A stretch of DNA of 61,712 nucleotides. Origin: Gonapodya sp. JEL0774. Taxonomy: Eukaryota > Monoblepharomycota > Monoblepharidomycetes > Monoblepharidales > Gonapodyaceae. The stretch is taken from the NCBI GenBank assembly GCA_027604505.1, contig JADIIX010000024.1, positions 139,316 through 201,027 of the forward strand. Reading direction: 5' to 3'. The translations under genes were made by a program, and so were the position numbers. Of this stretch, positions 47,801 through 59,527 are shown in pieces (positions within the stretch are counted from its first letter, which is position 1; every line of letters begins with the position of its first letter). Under the pieces are notes generated by a model. It was not told where the DNA came from and made no database searches. It saw nothing but the letters and a program-made list of their open reading frames with translations.

Positions 47801-50800
47801 ACGCGCACAACCAATGTGGTTGCCACCCAAGGCAATTGTTGTCGATCTTGATTCATGCACTGTCCACATCCACCCTGCTCATCCGCCCGTCGCACACTTA
47901 CCGATTCGTATTCGGAAAAAATTTCTTGACACCATCGCCCGGTGTGCACCAATCGTCTGTTCTTCTGTGAATGCGAACACGTCCGTTGGTTCCGCAAATT
48001 CGCCGCTCGCGCAACCTTCGGTGCCCGCTTTTCGTTTGAAAGCACCTCTGTATATGCGGGAGCTGCTGCCGAAAGGCAAGTTTGTACCCCTTTCTTCGCG
48101 GTCGGTAGTCAAATACCGCGAAGAACGAATGAGGGCCGCACAAGCGGCTCGGTACTTAGCTCTCGATGGGGTCGTTCGCAAAGGATCCTACGACGAAGCA
48201 AAGGGTCTGGGACTCAGGCAAGCTGGCAGATCCCACAGTAAAGCGGTGTCTGCGTCGCTCAGACAAGGTAGTGGTTCTGCGACAACAGTCGAAAATGCCG
48301 CCCACGGTGTGTTTGTTACGGAAACGGCGACCCCGAAGATGCGACTGCCGGATGGTCGCGCAGCATCCATTGCCATAACGGCGAGCGCAATCACTCCTGG
48401 TTCCAATGCAACCACATTGCCGTCTGGGAGTTCCTCACCCGCCACTGGATCGACACCCGTTGTTTCTTCTGCGGGAACGTGTCCGTCTGCGATATCCACA
48501 CCAGCTCTCTCTTCGATCGGTGTGTCCCCCGCGACCGGATCCGCGCCTTCTGTGTCCTTGTCACCCAGCACTTATCCAAGACCACCGCAAACTCCTCCCA
48601 ATCCGTCATCACCCAACAAACGCCATAGGTTCTCAGGCTCTCGTTTGTCTCTCGCGCGACAGACGAGTACCGGGAGTCTCACCCCTGGGGTTGATACCCC
48701 CAGCAACGGGTCTTCTGATCGCATTCTTGATGCCGCGAGAATCAGAGAGTCAACACAAGTGTCCGGATTGGTCAGGGAAACAAATTCTGCTTTGTTTGAT
48801 TTTGGGGAGCACGTGACTTTGAAGTTGGACTTGGGCTTGGATCCCCTTCGAGAGATGCAAGGAGGCAGCGGCAAATCACTAACAGACGAAAGTTACCTCT
48901 TAAATCCTGGAACATCATCTTTGCCATGGCCCAGTGTAACGCCGGAAGGGGATCCCAGGACAATCCCCTCGGGTCAAGCTCCGAACCCACGGGGTTCCGT
49001 CGGAGGGATCACATTATCAGAAGGGTCACGAACCGAAGCACTTCCGACTCAATCGTCTCCATCATCGCCCAACAAAGGCGATGCGGCATGGGATTTATCC
49101 CCATCCACCGTCAAATCGGTAAGTTGGGATTCCTCTTGTGCGAACACGCTGGCATTGCACTATACCAACCTGCGCTCGCTGCATCACATTCAGTCGCCTT
49201 CTTCTGCGTTCGATGGTATTCGAATCCTTTTTCAAAGTCCATCTACCGTTGAATCTCCAGAACGTGGGAGTTTCAGGGGATTGTTTGCAAAGGTATGACG
49301 AAATGTAATAGATCAATTTGGAACTGTGGACTTAATCAGAGTCCTTAGTCTGCAAATCTCACTGTTCCTGATATGCAAACCGATACTGCTTCCATCGCAT
49401 CTATGTCTTCTGTTAATACGGATGCCAGTACTCTCGGAAAGTTTGCGTCTGGTGCTTCCGTCTCTAACCTCTCCGTCACAAGCACCGACAGTGCATTTTC
49501 CAGATTTCGACGAAAAGTGATGAACTTCGGCAAGTTTTCTCGACAGGACGGAGAGACCGACGGGATGCGAGCTCCCGGGATGAGGATGAGTCAGTCTTTG
49601 TCAGTTCGGGACGGTGCCGCTGGAAAATCATCCATGGCTTCACGGCTCTCTTCACTGAGATCGGATTCAGGAGAAGACCCGAATCCAGAAGAGACCGCAA
49701 ATAGATATAGCCTCTCCACAGACGTGACCAGTGTTTATCGGAGCCATGATGGATCGCTTTCGTCTCTGCGATCCGGAAACTCTGCCCGAGATCACGAACC
49801 AACATTAGGGGCAGCCCTTGATAGAAGTACCTCATTGCCAAGACAAGTCTCCACTGCTCGCGAGGCCGTTGGTCACTTCCTTTGCCAGTACGACGGGGTC
49901 CGTGGTGACGGTGATTTACATATGACGGGGAACGAGCTGATCAGCTCTGAGCTAAAAACTAAATCCCAATCACCAAACTCTGCGTCTGCGACGGACCCAG
50001 ACTCTCCTGCAACCACTGTGATGAAGTCACTTGTTACTGGATGGCACAAAACGGTGTGCGAACTGTGTTACTTGCCACTAGCTGCAGGTGGCACATCGTC
50101 GCTTCAATGCGAAGGTGAGTTTCATGAATGGCTGCCGTTCAGGTTACTTATATAGTGTTTATGTTTCAGATTGTCATTTTGTGTGTCATGATGAGTGCGT
50201 TGATCTTTTGGAATGTCGACCCTGCCCAGCGAGGTTTAAGGAGGCCAGAATTCAAGACGCTGCTCTCCGTATTTTCACATCTTTGCTGAAAAATTATCGA
50301 GCTTACCTCGTCCGACCTGCAGAAGAACGGGAGCGGTCTTATTCACAGAAGCGGAACTCGCTTGATTATCTATCGAGGGCTGCTGCTACGGGTCCAAGCG
50401 ATGTCGACAGGGAATTCGCGACAGTGGAGTACTTCAAGAAGCATGACTTTCTTGAATCTGTCGAGATGGACTCAACGGTACGCGCTTGTTTCACGTGTCG
50501 CGTTGTGCCGCTTTTACGTATAACATTATGCATGGACTCGATCGAAAGACATTTCTCGCGCATTTCATCGAAACCCAATCGTTCAATCAATTCTGTGAGG
50601 AGAGAGTGCAGAGACCGCCTTCGGACAATGAAGTTCTGTTTTTTGATGAGGCCATCAAAGAGAAACTGAACCGATCTCGTATGAAACTTCAAAAAGATGA
50701 AACTCCTTTTCTGAAGGTGAAAGTAGGACATGAATCAAGCGATTAGAAGAATCTCACCCTTTTCTTTTAGGATCCGAAATTCGAGATTCGCGAGATCGTT

Positions 50801-51755
50801 CGTGCGTTATCGCCGGACCCGGAAGGTATTGAAGCAGGTGAGTGTTGAAGGTTAGCGCTAGGACTTGAAAGAGTGTCAGCAATGTTACTGTCAGTTACAG
50901 AGTATGAGCATTTTCCGACAAGATTGAACCTTAAAATGATGAAGAATCCACGAGCGGTTACACCAGTTGTCAGTGAAACTGAAATCGCGGAGCTCCGTGC
51001 TCACGCAAACGAAATTGTACACCAGTCACGACTCCAGGTCATCTTGGTTAGTTGCTTTGATTTCCGAACTCAAGGAGTCGTCTTCGGTATATTTACCGAA
51101 TATCGTGTACACAGAGGCGCAAACAGGACTTTGGATTTTGGTTCAGAACAAAAATGAAGCACTTGAGTGCGAATGAAAATGGAACTGTTCTTGATGTGAC
51201 TAATCTTACCGCGGACGAGAAAAAGTTCGTTTATGGATCGAAAATGAATTTGATCGTACCAGTCACTTATTTTATGCCGTTATTGCGTGCTGATCAGATT
51301 CGTATTCAACCAACGTTTACGGGAGATTTGCTCGGTAATCAAACGGTTGTCTCCGTGCAAGGATATAGACTCCAAGAATGTCCAGCAGCTCGGCCAAATT
51401 CTGCAAGAGCTCTACATTCATAATGATGTTCTCATGAGACTTGCTGACGATGGTCTAGTCGATTCGTGAGTCACTAGTGCTTTAGAGTCTCGTTTGTGGA
51501 TTCTCACCAAAGCTCTACAGAACTTCTGAGCGCGATTTTGCTGCGGTTTGCGCATCAATGGTCAAGTGCATAGCTATCTACGACGAAAGGAGGAGCTTCA
51601 TGGTCGATGGAGCAGAGTCGGCAGTACAAAGGCGATCATTCGAGAGCCCTACACTTCCTCGCTTCTCGTTCGAACGGTCACCAAGCTCGCCAATTAGAGT
51701 GAGCGCTCTTTCACTGGACTCAGAGAGTAGTGAGGGTCAGGACGCGATCGCGTAG
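44875..51755 (+). CDS. DENN-domain Rab-GEF with C1-like zinc finger
   Basis: About 16 exons join in frame to 1,830 aa: 44875-45915, 46238-46309, 46373-46495, 46620-47029, 47107-47245, 47343-47690, 47832-49118, 49194-49292, 49349-50114, 50170-50477, 50549-50716, 50771-50837, 50901-51046, 51115-51301, 51369-51465 and 51521-51755. The uDENN part begins RLVEFFFIVGLEE, is split by a Ser/Pro-rich insert, and resumes at FEPQLLCRYP and FCFPNSLRLAYSP. cDENN follows (VSNLIHEIPSPPPG, LLLLECLLLERRILLLSN, LRDVLAAPVPWVAG, AIVVDLDSC). A long disordered region precedes a zinc finger (HKTVCELCYLPL...CHFVCHDEC...C-x2-C, about 50046-50226) of C1 type, then dDENN (FLAHFIETQSFNQF). DENN proteins exchange GDP on Rab GTPases; C1 domains dock on membranes. 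A second start exists at 44956. The 75-nt intron 49119-49193 is in frame and could be retained. The join at 51301/51369 is the least certain. Confidence 0.87.
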
Positions 51756-51964
51756 CTGAGGAAATGAAATCTGCAAATATGGAAACGAAATCTTGATATA
51801 TACATTTTTATATATATGCGCGGTTATACATGTAATGAGTCTCGTGGAATGCTAGCAATCAGCAGAATCTTCTTGAAGTAGTGACTGCACCTTCACCGGA
51901 TGCAATTCTTCCAGGGCAAACAAGTTGAGATAAGGCAAATTAGATTTACTTTAGTTGAATCCCA

Positions 51965-54263
51965 TTAGCTGAATCCCGTCTCACTGCGGCTCATTTTCCC
52001 TGGTCGGCTCGCATCAGATGCTCCCAGCTCCGCTGCTCTCCGTTTGCGCGAAGGAGAATCTACACCACAAAGGGATCGAGAAGTCAGGGAGCCCGGGAGT
52101 GGTGGCAATGCAGATGACTGAGGTGGATACACTGGAGAGTATACAAACGTGGAGATTGGAGGAGCTAAGGCGCCAGTGGTAATCACGACTGTGGTATGTT
52201 GCAATGTCCCCGCAGATGTAACTTCGTTTCCCGCAAGGTCTCCATTGAAATCGTCTCTCACAGTCGGTTCAAAATCGAAGAACTGACTCATTCCATCGCC
52301 TCCGCTGAACGCAAGTCGATCGGGCTCTCGAGGTGGAGAAGAGTACGTTGAGCCTGAGCAGTCGTCCAATTGATCTGTTGTAGAATGCCCGCCATTAGAC
52401 GCCTCGAGAGCTGTCGATTCCGAGACTGTTTTTCCAAGTAAACACTCGATATCTAGGAAAGAACGGCTTGCGTGTGATCAAAGCATTTCCAGAATACAGC
52501 CACACCCCACCTTTCCGAATTGCATGCATTTCCTCAAGAGCCTGCGTCACTATTGTATGGTGGGTCGTCTGCCTGTGCCAGAGTGTGGCGTGGGATTCTT
52601 CTTGAACTCGGTCCTTTTCATCCCGGCGATCTCTTTCGGCAGCAACGTCATTGCGCAAGGCAGCAATTTGAGCACGAAGCTCTGCGTTTTCGGCAGAAAG
52701 GGCGGCAACACGACCCCCGTATTTGGCATCTATCTGACGTTCAATGTCGTGCGCGATAGTGGCCTTAATGTGAGCGAGGAACGTTGCCGGGTCCGCTGCA
52801 ACTGGAACGGATACCACTGGATACTGTTGAGGGGTTGGGCAATTCGTTCCACTAACGGGAAGCAAAATGGGAGGGCTTGCCCGATGGCTGAAAGGAGATG
52901 GAGTTTGTGGAGTATCTTGATTTAACTCTGGTTGAGCTTGGGACGCGGACGTTTCGATGCGTTCTTTAAGCACATTGTGCGAGACTATATTGTGGGGCTT
53001 GGCGCTCATACTCGTGGCAGGCTTGCGAGAGACTTGGCTGCTCGGATCGGCGCCCGAATAAACTCTTTCCTCGAACAACGTGGGATGTCCAGCAAACTTC
53101 TTTTGGGTGCCACTAGATTCTGTTGCCAGTTTTAGCACTGCCAACTGCGTTACTCTGGTGTCCAAGGGCAGAGCTTCTTTATCGGTACTGCGAGCCGATC
53201 CTTCAACAACGCTGTCTCGCATTTCGCAGTCCTTGTATTGACTGGCATTTGCCCGTTCGGGTTCTTGTTCGCGATGGATAAGAGGGAAGGTCCCAACGGA
53301 CGGATTCAACACAGGATTAGGAGAGTATATAGATGCAGCCATCCCCAAGCTGGTTACCGGGGCAACTCCGGATGCGGTCAACTCAGATCCAGGATTCTTT
53401 GAGCACGGTAGTGCACCGGACACGGACGAATTCGCCTCGTGAACCAGTCCGGCAGGTCCCACTGAGGAGCCACCAAAGGAGCCACTCGGAGACGTGGAAG
53501 TGGAGCCCGTGGACGAGCCCGAAGACTGACTGATGGGCTTGGAAGGCTTCCGCTTGATGAGAAGCATCTCGTTCGGGTGGGAGCGACGAAAGCTAGGGTG
53601 GCTGAATTCCCAAATATCGGTACAGCTACCTACGTTTCATTCCAATCCGAGACGAATACGAAGTGAGGTACATGGTAGAACTTAATATGTGGTACGGTGA
53701 CTCCCTCGCCACTCACTCTTGTGAAAACCGTACATGTTCAACTGACGGACAAAGCTATGAAAATTGTTGTGTTTAAAGTATTGAGGTAGCACCAGTCTCG
53801 CAAACTCTGATGGAACGATTGCATTATGCAAATTGAGACCGCCCTCATTCCCCGTTCCCATGACCCACCGACGGTGTCCAGCACTTTGAAACGGTCACCG
53901 GTGTTCGCCCACGCTATGAGATTGCACGAATTGGGATCTTCGAGGAGCCTGGAGGTAGAGGATAAAGAGGGGTTGGGAGTGCGCCGTGGAGACAAGTGAG
54001 AAGCAAAGCATGCCACAGAACTGGGGCGGAAAAAACCGGGCCCATACAGAAGCGATTCCTACGAACTGGAATAGCTTAGATATGAACGTTGACTGTGTGC
54101 CTCCGAAGCTCTTGCGTTCGCCACCGGATGGTGGTTGGTTTTGGGTCGTCACCAACGTCGGCATAGGATGAGGATTGAAAGGAGATGCGCTGGCGAGGCC
54201 CCGAGGACTGGCAGCTCGTTCATGCATATGAGGGAAATCGGGAGGGCTCTTGTGAGTTTGCAT
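51965..54263 (-). CDS. HSF1: Heat-shock-factor-type transcription factor
   Basis: Five minus-strand exons (54263-54067, 53948-53869, 53806-53717, 53629-52511, 52452-51965) join in frame to 657 aa. The HSF DNA-binding domain spans about residues 58-150: [57 protein letters not shown] (recognition helix region) and [15 protein letters not shown] followed by LLIKRK. A coiled-coil stretch ([20 protein letters not shown], about residue 440) matches the HR-A/B trimerisation region. The C-terminus is acidic and Ser/Thr-rich (FFDFEP) as in activation domains, ending with a basic patch SRKRRAAE that may act in nuclear import. It should bind heat-shock elements in the nucleus. The third intron splits the DNA-binding domain. 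It converges with the DENN gene and is followed by an ABHD12-like gene on the same strand. Confidence 0.93.
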
Positions 54264-54394
54264 CGGGTTGTGGTTGAATGTTTTGGATTATGGGAAAGAC
54301 AATGCAGTGGAAGCACGCAGTGCGGCTTCGCCGATTACTTTTGGGAAACGGCGAAAGCCACCATTACAAAATACGGTTGTTACAATAACAAAGT

Positions 54395-55916
54395 TCAAAT
54401 AGACCACGCAGCAACAAGAACTTTCACAGCTTCAACAAAAGGGAGGTTTGTATGTGTTCCTTGAGTCGGAATATACAGCTGGACGTCTCGCCGTCCTTCG
54501 CCTTTCGTTCCTTCGAGCTGTGCAGCGTGCAGCTCTCCATCTGCAGCAGTGAGAGGCGTTGGCGCAGGGACGAGTGTCGAGGTGTGAGGCAAGCGGCCTG
54601 CCATTGCCTCGAAAATTTCGCGGCTGTTGATCGAAGGGATCTCCGTATCGATGGCACCGTGCACGATGAGTATCTTGATGGGAAGAGATCCGGAAGTGTC
54701 AGTGGATCTCCTTACGACTTGGCGAAGCTGACGCATTTCGGAGGCAGTATCCCACTGGTCTATCATGTATCGTTTGCCGATACGGATGAGCCATTCCCGA
54801 CCGAAGATGTACCGAAACGGAACAAGCAGTGGGGGGAGAGGGTAGGTCGCAACAGCTGCAGGTAACGAAGAGTAAGGGCAAAAGAGGAGAAGTCCCTGGG
54901 GGACAAATGAGGACAAGGGCATGTTATTTTTTCCCGAAGAAGGTGATGACGAAAGGAGAAGGTGTCGGTACAAGAAGGAAGCCGGGCCAGTTCCCAAAGA
55001 ATGCCCAAAGAGAGTGATTTGGGAAGGTGATACTACAGAGGGAGGTGAAATGTTGGCGGCTGAGTTGTGGTGTAGCTGAAGCAACTGAGCGAGTGTTACC
55101 TCCTTTTGATAATGCCCACTCCCAAGCAGCCAATGCATCCTTCTGCAGTCCACGCTCAGTGGGGGCGACTGACTGAGAATCTCCAAACCCTCGGTACTCC
55201 ACAACCAAAATGTGAGCGTTGGGGTCGAACGTCTTGAGCATATCAATGGTCCCCAGCCGAAAGTGCAGTCCTCGGTCGAACGAAGCTCCATGGAAATATA
55301 TCCAAAATCGGCCCAGCCGCGATTTGGGCGCTCCCTCCAGAGAGGACACGTTCACCTTAGAAGTATGTAGAAGTCGCTGTGCTCACAAGCGGCGCCGAAA
55401 CGGCAATCGCTCACAATTGCGTTATCGAAATCCACATCACTATGACAAGGCTGATGGTCCCTCGGAATAAAGTGCCATCCAGACAAGTTCACACCATCTG
55501 AAGTTCTTATTGTGACGTTCCGAACCGAGCCGGCTGAGAAAAAGGTTTTCACCAAGGTCCAAGAGATGCCACCCGAGATACAAAACGCACCTCTCCACTT
55601 TCCTCGACCGCAAGGGTCACGAACGTTGTACCAGAATGCGCGAAACCCGTAACCATAAATCAGGAATCGTTGAAGGGACGGCCAGAACAGAAAGAGCGCG
55701 ACCAATGGCGCAAGGAAAATCGCTATCACCACAGCCTGTAAAGAAAATAGGAGCATAACTTCAGAGATGCGCTTGCCATCGCACATGATACCCCCTGTAC
55801 AGCTGTCATTGTAGAGCCCATGCAACAATCACCAGAGTCGTGATGATTCCGTTCCAGATGCTCAAGAGGGACACCGTACTCAATGCGGCTGAATGGATTC
55901 TCGAATGCGATGTCAT
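54395..55916 (-). CDS. ABHD12-like membrane alpha/beta hydrolase, copy 1
   Basis: Five minus-strand exons (55916-55833, 55735-55591, 55533-55415, 55355-55100, 55032-54395) join in frame to 413 aa. The N-terminus has a long hydrophobic stretch (about residues 18-48, IFLAPLVALFLF) that should anchor it in a membrane. The hydrolase core shows WIYFHG, LVVEYRGFGDS, the nucleophile elbow GHSLG (Ser213), acid IVHGAIDTEIP (Asp330) and GTHTNLP (His395), so the triad is complete. ABHD12 relatives hydrolyse lysophosphatidylserine and monoacylglycerol; this substrate is inferred. It is a paralogue of the plus-strand gene at 56263-57654, and the two share intron positions before A-G-S-(V/A)-R and in K-G|V. 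Confidence 0.9.
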
Positions 55917-56262
55917 GTTATCAATGGTTGTTGGGAGTTTATGTGCTTTGAGACCCACATGGTCATAATGATCAAGACCAAGATCTGTGGCCTTTTCAAC
56001 CGAACAAAATACTGCAGTCACTGAGTCCTCGCACTTCAATCCTCGCACTTTTCTGACAAGCACTCGGTCATGAACGCGAGAAGAGCGTCAGACGAGCTTG
56101 AGAGAAAGTCTTCCCAGCTTCTAAGCGTCGAGCAGTAGGTAACTTCGCATCATTGGCGAACAATATCTTGATCACAGTGTGATGTGAGAGCCTTGCCCTC
56201 TCAGAACACCTAGAGCGCGGCGAAGATCAGAAGAAATCTCCCAATCAGAACATAAGCTGGAG
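55917..56262. promoter_or_regulatory. Divergent region between the two ABHD12-like genes
   Basis: This 346-nt interval must hold the promoters of both head-to-head hydrolase genes, and probably the first exon of the plus-strand copy: an ATG at 56070 opens a 22-codon frame (MNARRASDELERK), but its splice junction was not resolved. Confidence 0.4.
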
Positions 56263-57654
56263 GTGCCTAGCCTTCTGCACGCTCGACGCAAATCCGAAGA
56301 TCTCACAGCTGAACCCAAGCACAAATCAGTTCTTCCCGGCCTTCAACAATCACTTGTTTACGGGAACTGGTTGAAACCGTTTTGGTATGATCTCTCTGAT
56401 CCCTGTGAAGTGGGCCAATGGCGAGGTATGCGATTCTTTCTCTGGAGCTGCGTCTTATCAATTTGAGTACAGAGTCATTGCTGTTGTGGACGAATGTTTC
56501 TTGTAGCGGGATCTGCGAGGACGATTTCCATCTCAACCGCAGACAATGTTCGGATATCTGGCTGGCACATTATCCCAGTGGATCATCCCTTTTGCGGAAC
56601 AGAAGACGATTTCGACTCAGCGCTCAGGGGAACCACGATCAACCGGAATTCCTCTCAGAGCTCCCTCACACCTGCGCCTCCATTACCTTCGAGGTCTAAA
56701 CTTTGGATTTATTTTCACGGATCCTCGTGGGACAGAGGATTCCCTCTTCGTATCGCCGCCATCAACATGATAAAGCACGTTGCCCCGGACGCGCACATTC
56801 TCGTCGTTGAGTACCGGGGATTCGGAGACTCGGAGAAAGTGAGACCAACGGAAAAAGGACTTCAGCAGGATGCACTTGCTGCGTGGGATTGGGCCCTTGC
56901 GAAAGGAGGTGAGGATTCCTAACGTGCAACACCTTCACTCAAGGTCCATTTCACCGGGATCCCCCACAACTGTCGCATCTCAGTCCCTCCGGCACGAATT
57001 GTCCTCTTTGGTCATTCCCTTGGCACGGGCCCCGCATCCTTTCTCTACCGCCACCTTCACGTGCCCATACCTTCCGATCCTCCTCGCCCTCCCCCTTATG
57101 ACGTCTCATCACATCCCCATCCTGGCGCGCTTCTTCTCATGTGCCCTTACTCGTCCATAGCCTCTGCCATCGCTACCCATTCACTTTCCTTCGTCGCTCC
57201 GCTCCGGAAAATTGTGGGGCGAGACAAGCTGCGAGAGTCGAACAAGAAGTGGGTTTCGGAACACTGGGATACTGAAGAGGAAGTCCACAGAATTCGGGAG
57301 TTCATGTCGGACGTGAACAAAAGTTCTCCTTCCGATGCTGCCTCCAGTCGCATCGACGTTCTCATCGTGCACGGAGTCCGGGACAAGGATATCACCCTCC
57401 CCAACGCGCTCGAAATATTCAAATCCCTCACTGGCGTTCCGGCAGACTCACGCTCCAAAAGCCCACTTCCTCCTCCACTTACCGAGGCCGATGGATCACT
57501 CTACGCGGCGACTGTGGCCGGAGGAACTGAGAACGGGACTTCGAAGGGTTCAAGGGCTCGTTTGTTCACAGCAGAACTTGGCACACATACCAACTTGCCG
57601 AGCTTAGAAGTGGTGCCGAGAGTTGTGCGGGCATGGGTGAATAAGGAGATATGA
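56263..57654 (+). CDS. ABHD12-like alpha/beta hydrolase, copy 2 (5' end unresolved)
   Basis: Three plus-strand exons are clear (from about 56263 to 56425, 56507-56908, 56984-57654), giving at least 410 residues. The core repeats that of copy 1: KPFWYDLSDPC, GWHIIPVDH, WIYFHGSSWDRG, LVVEYRGFGDSEK, GHSLGTGPASFLYRHL with the nucleophile, CPYSSIASA, IVHGVRDKD for the acid and GTHTNLP for the histidine. No ATG begins the first visible exon (its frame stays open upstream past 56210), so a 5' exon is missing from this model. Unlike copy 1, the visible N-terminus is charged (HARRKSEDL) with no membrane helix, so it may be soluble or differently anchored. Intron positions match copy 1, which shows an inverted local duplication. 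Confidence 0.85.
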
Positions 57655-58067
57655 CCTATTTGAAGTATGGCGGTCAAGGAATGCTTTATTGTTTTATTGA
57701 GTAGTACTTTTTCACTTTGCAGTATCATTCGATGTGGGGGTGGCGTAATGTGTCCTTTGCGGAGTGCGGAGTCATTTGGCCAGCTCAATGGCAGCTCACA
57801 GCGGGGCACCCAGCCGGCCTACCTATGTTGGTGACGCTGAGCATACCTGAAACGGACGAAATTCTTCGATCTTGTATTGAGGTGATGTAGACTGTATATT
57901 TTAGAACACAGGACAAGTATTCTTCTCCCTGCCGCATATGAATGAAACACTTGACATTCACTCACATTATTGTGACATCATCACATCCATGCCCCGGCTT
58001 ATGGCATCCCCGTCCCTCAAGTTTTTCCACCAGAACCTACAAACCGACGCCCAGCGTCCAGCGCCAG
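57655..58067. other. Intergenic, nothing recognised
   Basis: About 410 nt between the ABHD12-like copy 2 stop and repeat copy B. Only short frames are present. Confidence 0.4.
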
Positions 58068-59073
58068 TCACCGCCGAGTGTCCCATTGATTCTTGTCTGT
58101 ATTGTGAGTATGCTCAGCTTGGTCGCGTGCAGTCCGTGTTGCGTTTCGAAGGTGCACAGGCTTGGAGCTCATCTGCCCGCATACAGATTTTGTCAGATCC
58201 ATCCAAACTTATCGCGCTCCACGAAAACTCGATCACCACCAACAATAACACTCGGGAATCGTGGGGCGGAATCTTCCCGCCGGCTCGGGAGCTTCCCGGT
58301 GTGGAGATTTGGTCGCAATGGGTTGCCCTTCCCTCATGTCGCAGGCTGAATCATTCCGCCGGATCAGGAGCCTCCCGGCGGGGGGATTTGGTCCGAGCAG
58401 TTCACATATGTCAAAGAGTTGAATCCTTTGGGGGCTTCGGTCGGAGTGGTCGCGAAAGCTTCGAGTTCAAAGGTCATTCAAATTGACTGCAGGGTTTTGT
58501 TTTTCGCTGTTACTGTGCTTCTTTGTTTCTGTAAACAAGAGCAAAATACCCAGTATCGGCGTTACAAGGTAATGACATGGCGTATTCGTTCTTCTTCTGG
58601 TTGGACTCTCACGTGTGAAGATCCATTGCTTCCGTACTCCAGACTCCCCGAACTGCAACCTTTAGCTCCCCTCCTACAAGCCCTGCCCGAACTCCGGACG
58701 CGTGAGTTAACAAAGTCAACGCTGTACCTTGGCAAGGGTCTGTGTCTTTCAAACGGTGAGTTCTCAATTTCTGTGGCTGTCTTGATCTCACTGTTGTGGA
58801 GCCATGCTCGTCGCTGGCAGGAGCGGGGTCATGAAACAGAATAGACAATGATGTGTGGTTGAGACCTTGATAGGTGCATTGATTTCAATTGTGGTGCGGG
58901 CGCAAGACTTCAATTGACAGGACCCCATATCCCGTGGATGGCGGAGGATGAAAGATTAGCAGGATCGAGGAAACGCAGGACGGGTGCCTTGGCGAGCGGC
59001 GTCCACGTCGCGCACCCTGGAAACGTCTGCATGGCACTTGTGCTGGGCAGACGGCTAAAGGCTCGTCGCATTT
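58068..59073 (+). repeat. Dispersed repeat family, copy B
   Basis: About 1 kb aligned to copy A (13781-14730) from CGCCAGTC to GCTAAAGGCTCG, same strand. It carries the two CTCGGGAG/CCTCCCGG modules (about 58268 and 58350) and an extra segment around 58400-58430 that copy A lacks. A frame starting at 58914 includes WMAEDERLAGSRKRRTG, the part shared with copy A, then continues to 59096. A 141-codon frame at 58419-58844 overlaps the repeat but is not kept in copy A, so I do not call it a gene. Confidence 0.8.
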
Positions 59074-59519
59074 GGATCTCGTACTTACTTGCGTAAACTG
59101 TCAACCACAACGACAATATATTGTCTGTTAAGGACTACTATACACTAAAATCGGAAGCTGCCGTGGAACGAACATTTTTAAGAGTTTGGTGGTGCGAAGG
59201 ACACCAATGAACTTACGATACACATGTCATAGAGCCGATGGGAATGCGCAACGGGGAACGCAAATCTAACATGGATTTTGAAAGTCTACCAATTTATTTA
59301 TGTTTGAAATCGAAACAAATGTGTATTGTTTAGTTTCCCCCTTGAATTCATCTCTCCGACGTGCTTTGGTAAGTAGCCTTGAACCTGCGGCACAGGCACA
59401 GCGCTGTGCCAAAGGACTGCCTGTGCCGAAGGACAGGCTTCTTACCAGCCCGTCTCTCGAGTTGGTGACAGCAAAGAACGCGAGAGAACTCACACCAAGC
59501 TCACTAGAACGCAAAATAG
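59074..59519. other. Gene-poor spacer between repeat B and the kinase remnant
   Basis: No gene is recognised. A short inverted pattern of CTGTGCC/GGCACAG motifs lies at about 59389-59430. A 3' exon of the kinase-like remnant could lie here, since that frame ends in a GTAAGT donor. Confidence 0.35.
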
Positions 59520-59527
59520 TATCAAAC

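Noticed and set aside
53895-54263. Continuous 122-codon minus frame read as one exon
   Set aside because: Only the first 197 nt belong to the HSF gene; the rest is intron, shown by the HSF domain continuing in another frame at 53948.
55352-55828. 158-codon minus frame as a separate protein
   Set aside because: It is two exons of the ABHD12-like gene read through their introns; the paralogue shows the same splice points.
58419-58844. 141-codon plus-strand frame in repeat copy B
   Set aside because: It lies inside the dispersed repeat and the frame is not preserved in copy A.
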